Shown here: in pieces, positions 1 to 8,723 of the stretch
Numbering within the stretch: the first letter of the stretch is position 1
Layout: each line of letters opens with the position of its first letter
NCBI GenBank assembly: GCA_016713535.1
Contig: JADJOY010000010.1
Coordinates: forward strand, 248,001 to 312,000
Length of the DNA: 64,000 nt
Direction: 5' to 3'
From: Deltaproteobacteria bacterium
GTDB lineage: Bacteria > JADJOY01
Position numbers and translations under genes: made by a program
The notes under the pieces: model-generated
What the model was told of the DNA's origin: nothing
The model's database searches: none
The model's input: only the letters and a program-made list of their open reading frames with translations

Positions 1-1521
1 CGGGCCAGCCGGCGGCGATCTTGGCGAGGACGTCGCGCAGGTAGGACCAGGGCTCGACGCCCTGGAGCTGACAGGTGGCGAGGACCGAGTAGGCGATCGC
101 CGCACGCTGCGCCCCGGCGTCCGAGCCCGCGAAGAGCCAGTTCTTCCGGCCCACCGCGATCCGGCGCAGCGCGCGCGCTCGGCGGCATTGTTGGTCATCG
201 GGACGCGCCCGTCTTCGAGAAACGCAAGAGTGCGGGCCAGCGTCCCAGCGTGTAGCCCACCGCCTGCCGCAGCGGGCTCTTCGGCTCGACCGACTCGTCG
301 TTCGCCGTCGCGGCCAGCCACTGTCCGAGTCCGTGGATCAGCGGCACGCTCTCGCTGCGCCGCAACGCGAGGCAGTCGTCGGCGTTGAGCCCGTCATCCG
401 AGGCGCGTCGCTCCACCGCGAAAAGCGCCTGCATCCATCGCAACGCGAGCGAAGCGCGGGCGTCGCCCGATTCGAGCGCCTCCACAAAGTACCGGCGCGC
501 ATGGGCCCAGCAGCCCGCCGCGCGCACCTCCGGGCGCTCGAAGACCTCGTCGAAACCGGCGTACCCATCCGCGACCAACCAACCGCGGCGCTCCGCCAAG
601 AACCGCACCGGCCCGGCCTTCGTCCAGTTCGGCGTGTAGTCGTAGACCGCCCCCCTCGTCGCCGAGGTACCCAGAGGTGACCGCGCTTCCGAACCCTTCG
701 GGTGGTCGCGGTCGAGGACACAGATCCCGGTGTCGTCGCAGTGCAACACGTGCGCGCTCAACGCGCGCACGCGGGATGCGCTCCACCACTGGCGCGAGTA
801 GCTCCGCCGTCGCCTCCACCCAGCCCGCGGTGGTCGAGCGCGGCAGCCGGTGGCCGGCGAGCTCCCAGATCGCTTCCTGACGGTTCAGCGGCAGGCCGTG
901 GCCGTACTTGGAGAGCGTCACGGCTGCGAGCAATCCCGGGCCTGGCAGTCCCTTGTCGATCACCTTCGGCGGCGCCGGCGCCACGACCACCTCGCCCTGG
1001 CACGGCCGGCACGCGTACTTGGCGCGCTTGTGCACGATCACCTTGAGCGTCGCCGGCACGTACTCGAGCTCCTCGCTCGTCTCGTAGCCGATCGCGCTCT
1101 TCGCCACGCCGCACACCGCGCACTGGCACTCGGCCGCCGCCGGCTCGTACACCCGCTCCTCGCGCGGCAGATCGGCGGGCAGCTCACGGCGCCCCGTGGA
1201 GCCGCGTCGCTTCGTCGGAGGCGCGACCGGAGCGTCGCTCTCGGGCGGCGGCGCCGGAGGTGCCGGTTCCGTCGGGCGAGCTTCGAGCGCCGCCTGGACG
1301 AAGAGCGCGAGCTGGTCGACGGAGATCTTCTCGGAGAGACGGCCGTAGCGCGCCTTGCGCAGCTTCTGGTTCTCGAGCTTGAGCCGGTCGACGTGCTCGA
1401 GCACCTCGCGCAGCACGTGCTCGACCGAGGCGAGCGCCTCGTCGGATCGGCCCTCGGAGATCAGTTGGCCCGCGAAGCGGACGACGCTCTTGGCTTGCTC
1501 GGAGGGTCGCGCGGTGGCCAC
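1..1521 (-). pseudogene. tnpC: IS66 transposase TnpC, frameshifted and cut by window edge
   Basis: IS66 DDE-type transposase. The start at 1521 gives an N-terminal helical region, then a zinc-finger segment with Cys pairs (CQCAVC and CRPC), then the IS66 core entry. The frame breaks near 770-785. The catalytic core resumes in another frame (770 to about 195) with HCDDTG, VADGYAGFDEV and CWAHARRYF. A second break near 190-200 leads into TNNAAERA and GRKNWLFAGSDAG, the conserved C-terminal part with the last acidic residue. The gene runs off the left edge. Family assignment is firm; the product is probably inactive because of the two frameshifts. Confidence 0.9.
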
Positions 1522-1534
1522 GCGCCGAACGGTG

Positions 1535-1933
1535 TCACGAGGTGCAAACGTTGTCTACGGTGAAGCGAAACGTTTTTGCGTCGTAGCGGAGTTTTTCCGG
1601 TGGCGACACCGTGCGGCGCGGAAGCTGCCGTGGATCGGCGCCGTCGAGCAGCAACGCGAGCTCGACCGTGGTCATCTCGAGCCGGCTTCCCGGCGCTGCG
1701 CGAGGGATACGGAAGGTGCCCTTGGCGAGCTGCTTGTAGACGATCACGTACCCGGTGCGCTCCCAATACAGGCACTTGAGGAGGTCGCGACGACGGTTGG
1801 CGAAGACGTACAGATCACCGCTCTGCGGGTTGCCCGACCACTCCTCGCGCACGATCGCTGCGAGTCCGGGAAGCCCTTGCGCATGTCCGTCGGAGCCGTC
1901 CACAGGAAGACGCGGGTCCGGCCAGCTCAGCAC
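1535..1933 (-). pseudogene. tnpB: IS66 accessory protein TnpB (Orf2), damaged
   Basis: GTG start at 1933, just upstream of the tnpA stop at 1927, as is usual for IS66 Orf1/Orf2. Recognisable parts are VLSWPDPR, LPGLAAIVREEW and the segment SGDLYVFANRRRDLLKCLYW, which matches the IS66 Orf2 core. The normally conserved ADMRKGF-type segment is present only in another frame (TDMRKG, about 1880-1920). Two compensating one-base changes have therefore scrambled about 14 residues. The product is needed for transposition in well-studied IS66 elements but its biochemical role is unclear. Confidence 0.8.
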
Positions 1934-2328
1934 CGCCCACCCAGAACGGACACGACCCGTGCGAGGGTGTCGGCGTCGAAGCCCGGGCCGACGTGGATGC
2001 GGTGACCGGCCGGCGTCTCCACGACCACGCCATCGCCACAGTCCGGCGCCTGCTCGTGTACCTCGTCGCCCTCGACCACATGCACCGCAACAAACCCGGC
2101 CTCCGCAGCGACGGTGGCCGACGCGAGACGGCGGCGCCACCAGTACAGGCGCTGCGGGTCAAGACCGTGCTCGCGGGCGAGGTGATGCAGCGCCGCGCCC
2201 TCCGCTTCCGCCAGACCGATCACCCACCGGGCGTCGGCCTCGTCCACCGCGTGCCACGAAGCCGCTGCAGCCGAGCTCGATCTCGTCCGTCCACGCCACC
2301 CTCCTCGCCAGGGGGCAGCGAGTGTCAC
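1927..2328 (-). CDS. tnpA: IS66 accessory protein TnpA (Orf1)
   Basis: A 133-aa protein with the IS66 Orf1 helix-turn-helix hallmark: an HLAREHGLDPQRLYWWRRRL stretch around residues 47-66. The conserved tail VVVETPAGHRI plus DTLARVVSVLGG follows near the C-terminus. It is first in the tnpABC order, about 40 bp inside the element end at 2370. The first about 25 residues are low-complexity, so the start may be wrong or a frameshift may have altered the N-terminus. Confidence 0.8.
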   Translation of the reverse strand: MTLAAPWRGGWRGRTRSSSAAAASWHAVDEADARWVIGLAEAEGAALHHLAREHGLDPQRLYWWRRRLASATVAAEAGFVAVHVVEGDEVHEQAPDCGDGVVVETPAGHRIHVGPGFDADTLARVVSVLGGRC

Positions 2329-2350
2329 GCGCGCGGGCCGGACTGAAGAT

Positions 2351-2370
2351 GCGGTTCGTCGAACGCTTAC
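2351..2370 (-). repeat. IS66 terminal inverted repeat (one end)
   Basis: The minus-strand sequence starting at 2370 reads GTAAGCGTTCGACGAACC, opening with the GTAAGCG typical of IS66-family ends. The partner repeat is beyond the left edge of the window, so pairing could not be confirmed. Confidence 0.7.
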
Positions 2371-2418
2371 GTTGTCTGGTTTCGCCGTGGGTTCGTCTCG
2401 CTTATGGCGTGCTGATGA

Positions 2419-3366
2419 GTGTATCCAGTGGTGTGTGGGCGCGCGCGAGTTCTACGCAGATATGGACATTCGCTTTGTTCAAGTGGTCGGCGGCGATCAA
2501 TTGATCCGCGCCAGCCGGTGCTCGAAGGCGCTGTCGACACGCCCGGCCTCGTCAACGACGTGGCGCTCTGGCGCGGGCAGATCCTCGCCGCCGACTGCCT
2601 GGGCGGGATCCAGGTGATCGGCCGAGACGAGAGGGGCGCCTGGAAGGTGCTCTCGTTCTTCAACATCGAGAACCACCCGTGGGCGGTCGATACCGACGAC
2701 AGCCACCTCTACATCGCCAACGCTCACCACGGCTTCATGCAGTTCGACATCGCGGGTGACGCACCGCGCATCACCGCCGACGACCAGTCGATCGGCGGCT
2801 ACTCGGTGGGGATCACCAAGGTCGGTAACCGCGCGGTGCTGAGCAACCTCGTGAAGGGCATGGCGCTCTTCGACGTCACCGATCCCACGCACCCGGTGCT
2901 CACCGCCACGTACCCCGCGAACAGCACCGCGCCCGCGCAACTGCTGCTCGGGCTGCCCACCGTGATCCGCTCCAAGATCCGCGGCGACCGCGCGTTCCTC
3001 GCCGGCTACGCACGCGGGCTACAGATCGTCGACATCAGCGACCCGAGCCTGCTCGCGCGCGTCGGTGAGGCGCGCACCGGCGGGTACATCTACGGCGTCG
3101 ACCTGGTCGCCGACACCGCCTACCTCGCCGACTACGAGGGCCGGCTCCTCGAGGTCGACATCCGCGACCTCGCGAGTCCCGAGGTGAAGCGCAAGATCCG
3201 CATGCCCCGCGGCGAGGCGTGGGACGTCGCCGTGCGCGACCGCACCGCCTACGTCGGCCTCGGCACCGCCGGCCTCGGCATCACCGACCTCGACACCGGC
3301 CAGACCTGGGTCCTCGACAACGTCCTCCCTGAGCGCGCCCTCGCCACCGTCCCCGTGCCGTTCTGA
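2419..3366 (+). pseudogene. LVIVD-repeat beta-propeller protein, 5'-truncated
   Basis: From about 2520 to the stop at 3364 the frame encodes repeated propeller blades: DVTDPTHPVL, GLQIVDISDPSLLARVGEA, VDLVADTAYLADYEGRLLEVDI and VRDRTAYVGLGTAGLGITDL. These are LVIVD-type (Pfam PF08309) repeats. Residues before about 2520 are unlike the rest, and there is no signal peptide or convincing start, whereas the intact relative at 18901-20889 has both. The IS66 end lies only about 150 bp upstream, so the 5' part was probably lost or displaced by insertion. It is close to a divergent cytochrome/membrane-protein pair, which matches the LVIVD-cytochrome association seen elsewhere in this window. Confidence 0.75.
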
Positions 3367-3671
3367 GTGTCCGATGGCACGCCCGGCGCGCGATCGAGAG
3401 GTCGGAGGCCGCCCGCTTCGTCGGTCGCCCGATCCACCCGACCACCATCTCGTGCACCGGATCGGCGACGGAGCGCCGACGCGCCAGGACCCACTGGAGC
3501 GCTGCCGCTCCTCGTCCGCCCCCCTCTCGACTCATCTGTCGCCACCGCACCGATACCGGATCCTGAAGGATGGGCAAAACTCTTCCGGAACCTTTGCGGG
3601 TACGACTGGGGCCCGATGGCGGTTGAGTAGCAGTACGACGTGAGATCGCCGTTGCGTCGCCTCGATCGTTC
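3367..3671. other. Intergenic region between convergent genes
   Basis: No credible gene. It contains a GC-rich stretch around 3410-3436 related to the interspersed repeat seen at 34677-34703 (shared core CCGCTTCGTCGG-like). No T-tract terminator was evident. Confidence 0.5.
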
Positions 3672-5816
3672 TCACTCCACCGCCACGCTCGCGTGAGCTT
3701 CGTCGAGGGTCTCTGTTGGCAGGAGCGCGGCGCTCTCGCCGAGCATCCAGGCGGCCAGTCCGGGCTCGATGCGGCGGTAGCGCCAGCGCGCGGTGATGGT
3801 GAGGGGGCCGCGGGCGTCGGCGGGGATGGGGACCGAGAACGCGTCCGTCACGTCCCCGTCGGGTGGCAGGAAGCGGGCGTTCTCGACGCGCGCGGCGCGC
3901 CAGATGCGGTGCTGGCGGATGGGCTGGCCCGCGGCGTCGACGAGGGTGCCGCCGAGGCGCCGCGCCCCGGGCTCGACGCGGCCGTCGGGGAGCAGTGCGC
4001 CGCTCGTCAGCAGCACGGCGCCGCCGGCGTCGGTGACGGTCGCTTCGAGCCAGAGCTCGTTCATGTCGAGCGGGCCGGACGGCAGGGGATGGGCGTGAGT
4101 ACCGTTGGTGGTCCGCACGGTGAGCGCGAGCGCCGCGCCGGGGTGCACAGCGCGGGGCACCTCGAGCGCCACGGTGAGGGCCTTCTTCCCGTGGAGGAAC
4201 CGGCGGTGCGCCTTGCTCTTCTGGCTCTGGATCGACGCCAGGTAGACCTGCTCGTAGGTCGAGACGGGTAGGTTCCCGACCGACCAGCGCGCGATGTCGC
4301 TCTCGAAGCGCGCCACCAGCGGCGAGGTCTCGAACCACGCGGGCAGCACCGGCGTCAGCGCGCGCAGGGTGCCGAAGGTGCGGTGGTCGGGGCGCGCGTG
4401 GATCGGGTCGTCGAACACGTTGAGCTGCATGTGGCAGCCGGTGCAGCCCACGTCCTCGCGCGCCGACGAGGTCTCGCGCCACGGCGTGAAGAGGTCCTCC
4501 TGCACGAAGTCGACCCCGCCGTTCAGCGCGTGCGGCGTGGTGATGCGGTGGCAGCCCGCGCAGAACTCGGAGTCGAAGTAACTCTCGTGCTTGTAGTCCT
4601 CGGCGTGGCCGACGAGCCCGTCGGAGAGGAATCGCGCTTCGTCCTCCTTGCGCGGCGCCCACAGTCCGAGCGCGAACGCGGGCCGGTAGCGGCGCTCGAA
4701 GGTGATCGTGACCTCGCCGTTGCCGGTCACGGGATCGGTTCGGGTGATGATGTGGCAGTACTGGCAGGTGATGCCGACCCGACTGACGCTCTCGAACATC
4801 GGGTCCGTGCTGCCCTCGGACAGTCCGAGCACGGCGGCGAGCGGGTTGTGGCAGCGCGCGCAGAACGCGGTGGCCGCGTCGCCCTCCTCCTCGGCGAGTT
4901 TCGCCACCGCGCGCGCGTACGGCCGGTTGGTGGCCGCGAAGCGGTGCGGCGACACCAGCCACTGGTCGTAGATCTCGCCGTGGCAGCGCCCGCACACCGC
5001 GGGGTCGACGATGCGGGTGAAGTCCACGCCGTGTCCGCTGCCGGCGGGGATGCTGGTGAGCTCGACCACGCGCTGGCCGCCAGGCAGTCCCTCGCCGGGG
5101 GTGGCGAAGCGGATCTGTGAGCGCGCGTCGCGGCTCATCCAGCCGGCGAGCACGATCAGCACCGCCAGGGTGCACCCGATGGTGAACGCGGTGCGCCCCC
5201 ACCCCGCGGTGGGCCGGTATCCGCGGCCGTAGTAGCGCGCGAGTCCGTGCCAGAGCAGCAGGCTCGCCGTCGGGATGCCCAGCCACGCGTGCACCAGCCA
5301 CATCCGCCGCCGCCCGAGCAGGTCGCCGGACATGGCGGTGGGGTCGAACACGCCCAGGAAGACACCCGAGGTCAGCACCACGTGGGTGAGAGCGAGGGTC
5401 ACCACGCCGGCCACGATCACCCAGCGGTGACCGGAGCGGTGGATGCGCATGTACACGAACGTGAGCGGCACCAGCGGCACGAGCCCGATCCCCATCGCGA
5501 AGGACGGCGGCACGTGCGCCCAGAACACCGTGACCGGCGAGAGCAAGCACAGAAGCGTGGCAGTGGCGGCGGTGCGCCCGGCGATTCGCGCCACGTGGCG
5601 CGCGACCAGCACGAGGAAGAGCGGGTAGAGCGCGATGCCCGCCGCGACGTGGCCGCGCGGACTGACCAGGAACGGCACGTCGAGCTGGTGCTGCGCGACG
5701 AGCACCACCGCGAGCGCGGTGGTCGCGAGCAGGGCGCCCAGGAACCACGCGAAGAGCGCACCGTCGCGCGCCCAGGCGCGTTCGCTCTTGAGATCGCTGC
5801 CAGGAGCGCTTGTCAT
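3672..5816 (-). CDS. Membrane-anchored pentaheme cytochrome c family protein
   Basis: A 714-aa protein. Residues about 20-240 hold a string of hydrophobic membrane segments (ALFAWFLGALLATTALAVVL onward). The periplasmic part has five CXXCH heme motifs: CGRCH near 274, CARCH near 318, CQYCH near 352, CAGCH near 419 and CTGCH near 459. The first motif sits in a cytochrome-c554-like context (CHGEIYDQW, then SPHRFAATN). The C-terminal about 170 residues form a beta-rich domain with VRTTNGTHAHPLPSGP and DMNELWLEATV, shared with the other pentaheme proteins here. The ATG at 5816 is preferred over the one 60 bp upstream because it leaves a 62-bp gap to the divergent gene at 5879. The predicted role is electron transfer at the membrane; no partner is identifiable. 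Confidence 0.9.
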   Translation of the reverse strand: MTSAPGSDLKSERAWARDGALFAWFLGALLATTALAVVLVAQHQLDVPFLVSPRGHVAAGIALYPLFLVLVARHVARIAGRTAATATLLCLLSPVTVFWAHVPPSFAMGIGLVPLVPLTFVYMRIHRSGHRWVIVAGVVTLALTHVVLTSGVFLGVFDPTAMSGDLLGRRRMWLVHAWLGIPTASLLLWHGLARYYGRGYRPTAGWGRTAFTIGCTLAVLIVLAGWMSRDARSQIRFATPGEGLPGGQRVVELTSIPAGSGHGVDFTRIVDPAVCGRCHGEIYDQWLVSPHRFAATNRPYARAVAKLAEEEGDAATAFCARCHNPLAAVLGLSEGSTDPMFESVSRVGITCQYCHIITRTDPVTGNGEVTITFERRYRPAFALGLWAPRKEDEARFLSDGLVGHAEDYKHESYFDSEFCAGCHRITTPHALNGGVDFVQEDLFTPWRETSSAREDVGCTGCHMQLNVFDDPIHARPDHRTFGTLRALTPVLPAWFETSPLVARFESDIARWSVGNLPVSTYEQVYLASIQSQKSKAHRRFLHGKKALTVALEVPRAVHPGAALALTVRTTNGTHAHPLPSGPLDMNELWLEATVTDAGGAVLLTSGALLPDGRVEPGARRLGGTLVDAAGQPIRQHRIWRAARVENARFLPPDGDVTDAFSVPIPADARGPLTITARWRYRRIEPGLAAWMLGESAALLPTETLDEAHASVAVE

Positions 5817-5878
5817 TTCGTCGCGATCGCGGCGGGGGCGATCTGGATGATAATGCCGCGCCCCGCGTCGGGACACTG

Positions 5879-6562
5879 ATGGTGCTCTCGAGCCTGCGCG
5901 AGCGCGGCCCCCGCATCACGCGGCTCTTCTTCGCATGGGGCTTCGGGTTCTTCTTTCTGAAGGGCTACATCGACACCACGCGCCCCTTCGACGAGATGCC
6001 GTTCCTGATGCACGTGCGCTTCCTCGATCCCAACGGTCGCAATCACGGCATGCACCTACTGGTCATGCCGTGCCTGCGCGTCGCGGTGGCGTATGTGGCG
6101 ACGTGCGTGGCCGAGGCGATCGCCACGCGCCTCCGCGGTCTCCCGCTCGGGCTCTTTCGGATGTGCGGTCTCTCGCTCCTCGGCTTCGCGCTCGCGGGGC
6201 TCGGGATCGAGATCGCCAACGAAACGATCGGATGGTGGACCTGGAAGCCCGAGGTCCATGCAGGTCCCCAGCACTATTTCTTCAACTGGCTGATCTGGGG
6301 CGGCGGCTTCTTCGAGGCGCTCCACGCCAACTGGACCGCGTGGAGGAACGTACGGCGCCCATGGCGGCTCGCCCTCGCCTACGTGCTCGGCTACTACGTT
6401 CTGATCTCGATCCTGGGCCGGATCGCGCCGTTCCTGCGGCAGGCTGTGCTGATCCCGTTCAACATGCTGGTGATCGCGGCTGCCGTGATACGGCGTGGAC
6501 CGCACCTGCTGCCGATCCGTCGAGGCCCGCTCACGAGCGTGGGTGACTTCCAGCTACCGTAG
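5879..6562 (+). CDS. Conserved polytopic membrane protein, family of unknown function (copy 1)
   Basis: A 227-aa protein with about six predicted membrane helices. Signature motifs are FFLKGYIDTTRPFDEMPFLM near the N-terminus, an NGRNHGMH segment, GWWTWKP in the middle and LGYYVLISILGRIAPFLRQ near the end. The same motifs recur in the protein at 27939-28751 and in the N-terminal domain of 21177-23858, so this is a real family. I do not recognise it from known families. It is divergent from the pentaheme cytochrome gene at 3672-5816. The second ATG is chosen because the upstream extension is hydrophilic and overlaps the divergent gene's leader. Confidence 0.85.
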   Translation: MVLSSLRERGPRITRLFFAWGFGFFFLKGYIDTTRPFDEMPFLMHVRFLDPNGRNHGMHLLVMPCLRVAVAYVATCVAEAIATRLRGLPLGLFRMCGLSLLGFALAGLGIEIANETIGWWTWKPEVHAGPQHYFFNWLIWGGGFFEALHANWTAWRNVRRPWRLALAYVLGYYVLISILGRIAPFLRQAVLIPFNMLVIAAAVIRRGPHLLPIRRGPLTSVGDFQLP

Positions 6563-6644
6563 TAGAGTCGCTCGCGCCCCCCGGCGGACCCTTCACCCCC
6601 GCACGGCTTCATCCCAGCAAGGTGGCGATCCCTTCGATGAGTGG

Positions 6645-6929
6645 ATGTCGCCGGTTCGCGCGGGGCTCGTGTTCGCGCCGGGGTCCCTCGTGCCGTCTGC
6701 CAGCGAAGTCACGCTGACCCGGGCGTTCGTCCGGTTGCACGGCCTGCGTGGTCGCGCGGTCCTGTACGCGGTTCCCTCGCCGAGCACCTTCGAGGCGAGG
6801 CTGCTCGCCGCCGTGGCTTTTCTCGAAGCGAGGTGGCACGACTCCGCCCGCACGGCGGTCCCCGTCGGTCCTATCGATCGCGGCATCGACGTCGGGTGTC
6901 CGCCTGCTGCCGGTGCCGCCGCTCCGTGA
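6645..6929 (+). CDS. Small hypothetical protein
   Basis: A possible 94-aa protein starting MSPVRAGLVFAPGSLVPSAS with the middle segment FEARLLAAVAFLEARWHDSA. Its stop overlaps the GTG of the next gene (GTGA at 6926-6929), the same 4-bp coupling used by the following genes. This coupling supports it being translated. No family is recognised. Upstream in-frame GTG codons exist, and 6645 is the most conservative start. Confidence is limited because of the short length and high GC. Confidence 0.45.
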   Translation: MSPVRAGLVFAPGSLVPSASEVTLTRAFVRLHGLRGRAVLYAVPSPSTFEARLLAAVAFLEARWHDSARTAVPVGPIDRGIDVGCPPAAGAAAP

Positions 6930-8723
6930 CGCCTCGTCGGTCGAACGATGGCCGCGGCCTGTGGGTCGCCTTGCTCGTCGCCGGCGGGCTCGGTGGACTG
7001 GCGCACTTGGGGTGGGTCATGGGCCGGCATCATCGACTGACCCATCCCCTGCCGAAGCAGGCCTGGCAGCTTCCCGATCCGCACCCCGATTCATTTCGGG
7101 ATCCGCGCCGGTATTTCGATGACATCACCGAGCGAAGCGGGTTAGGGCTGGCTACCCCGCTACCGCGGCGGTTGGACCCCTTCGCCGACTGGACCGCAGG
7201 GGGTGGCGTGGCGATCGCCGATTTCGACGGCCAAGGCCTCCCCGACGTCTTCGTGACGTCGCCTGGCGGCGCCAACGGGCTCTTTCTGAATCGCGGTGGT
7301 TTGCGGTTCGAGAACGCCGCCGCCGCGTGGGGCGCGGCTCTGCCTGGCATGGGCACGTTGGGTGCGAGTGCCGCGGATGTGGACGGGGACGGCGATCCCG
7401 ACCTGCTGGTCGCCGGTCGCGGCTTCCTCGACCTGCTTCGCAACGATGGTGACCGATTCACGCCGGTCGGTGCGGCCGCCGGGTTCGTGGCTCCGCGCGC
7501 GAGCCGGAACACGAACGTCGCGCTCGCCGACTACGACCGGGACGGTTGGCTCGACGCCTACGTGACCTCCTGGTTCGTCGTTCGCGACGTCGCCAGGACG
7601 CCTGGCCGCGGCGACCCACTGCCGGCGCGCGCACCGCACCTGCTGCTTCGTGGGCGCGCCGATGGCACGTTCGCCGACATGAGCGAGCTCCTGCCCCTCG
7701 ATGCTCGCGCCAGCGCCTCGTTCGGCGCCACGTGGTCGGACTTCGACCAGGACGGGGACGCCGACCTCTACGTCTCGAACGACTTCGGGCACGAGACGGT
7801 GCCGAGCCAGCTCTACCGCAACGACGGATCCGCTTCGGACGGGCGCTGGCGCTTCACACCCATCGGCGACGAATGCGGGTGCCGGCTCCGGATCTCGGGG
7901 ATGAGCGGCGCCCTCGCCGATTTCGACCGGGACGGCTTCCAGGATCTGTACCAGACCAACATCCTGTTTCATCTCGACGGGGGCCAGGACGGCGAGCACC
8001 TGCTGCGCAACCTCGGCGGGCTCGTGTTCGAGGACGCGACGGCGCGCTTCGTGGCGCGCGCCGCGAGCTTCGCCAACCGGCGCGCGATCTCGTGGGGCGC
8101 TGAGGCGATCGACGTGGACAACGACGGGTGGGTCGATCTGTTCGTACCGTTCGGCCATTTCCCGCCGAGCGACACGCCGGACATCGAGCGCCAGCCCAAC
8201 GCGCTGCTGCTGAACCAGGAGGGCCGTCGGTTCCTGCTCGCAGGCGCCAGCGGGGTCGAGGATGACGGGTGGGGGCGTGGGGCTGGCGTGGTCGACCTGG
8301 ATCTCGATGGCTGCCTCGACTTGGTGGTCGCCAACATGGGTGGGACCGCGCGTGCCTTCCGTAACCGCTGCGAGTGGGGGAGCCATTGGGTGCAGCTCAT
8401 GCTGGTGGGAACGCGCTCCAACCACGATGCGGTGGGTGCGGTGGCACGGGTGTGGGCCGGGGGCGCAGTGTGGCGGGACGAGGTGGTGGCAGGTTCGACG
8501 TCGGTGCACTCGTCGCGGTGGAAGGCCCTCCCCTTCGGCCTGGGCCGCGCGGCTGCCATCGAAAGGTTGGAGGTGGAGTGGCCAAGCGGGGCTGTTCGAG
8601 CGGTTTGATGACGTCGCGATCGACCGGCTCAACACGCTCACCGAGGGTAGCGGTGTCGTGCTCGCCACGATTCCAGGCTCGCCCACCGCGCCGCCGTCCC
8701 ACCAACCGAGACCCGCGCCGTGA
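6926..8723 (+). CDS. FG-GAP/VCBS repeat protein with ASPIC/UnbV domain, one-base frameshift near the 3' end
   Basis: An N-terminal membrane anchor or signal (LWVALLVAGGLGGLAHLGWV) precedes calcium-type beta-propeller repeats with DXDXDG loops: ADVDGDGDPDLLVAG, ADYDRDGWLDAYV, SDFDQDGDADLYVSND, IDVDNDGWVDLFV and VDLDLDGCLDLVV. A C-terminal ASPIC/UnbV domain follows (GTRSNHDAVGAVARVW, LEVEWPSG), as in CRTAC1-type proteins. A four-G run at 8588-8591 has one base too many: reading it as three Gs joins WPSG to LFERFDDVAIDRLNTLTEGS and moves the stop from 8608 to 8723. That corrected stop overlaps the next GTG start exactly, which supports the correction. The protein is extracytoplasmic; its ligand is unknown. 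Confidence 0.85.

Larger units (their letters stand above)
1..2370 (-). mobile_element. IS66-family insertion sequence, partial and decayed
   Basis: Three genes in the order tnpA-tnpB-tnpC on the minus strand have the IS66 family arrangement. The element ends at 2370, where reading inward on the minus strand gives GTAAGCG, the typical IS66 terminal sequence. The other end lies outside the window. tnpC has two reading-frame breaks and tnpB carries a locally out-of-frame stretch, so this copy is unlikely to move by itself. It lies next to a 5'-truncated propeller gene, which suggests the insertion helped destroy that gene's 5' region. The 8 bases after the end (2371-2378) would be the target duplication if one exists. 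Confidence 0.9.

Noticed and set aside
3532-5919. Very long minus-strand frame (795 codons) overlapping the pentaheme cytochrome
   Set aside because: Arg/Ala-rich shadow translation; the other minus-strand frame carries five heme motifs and the conserved domains.
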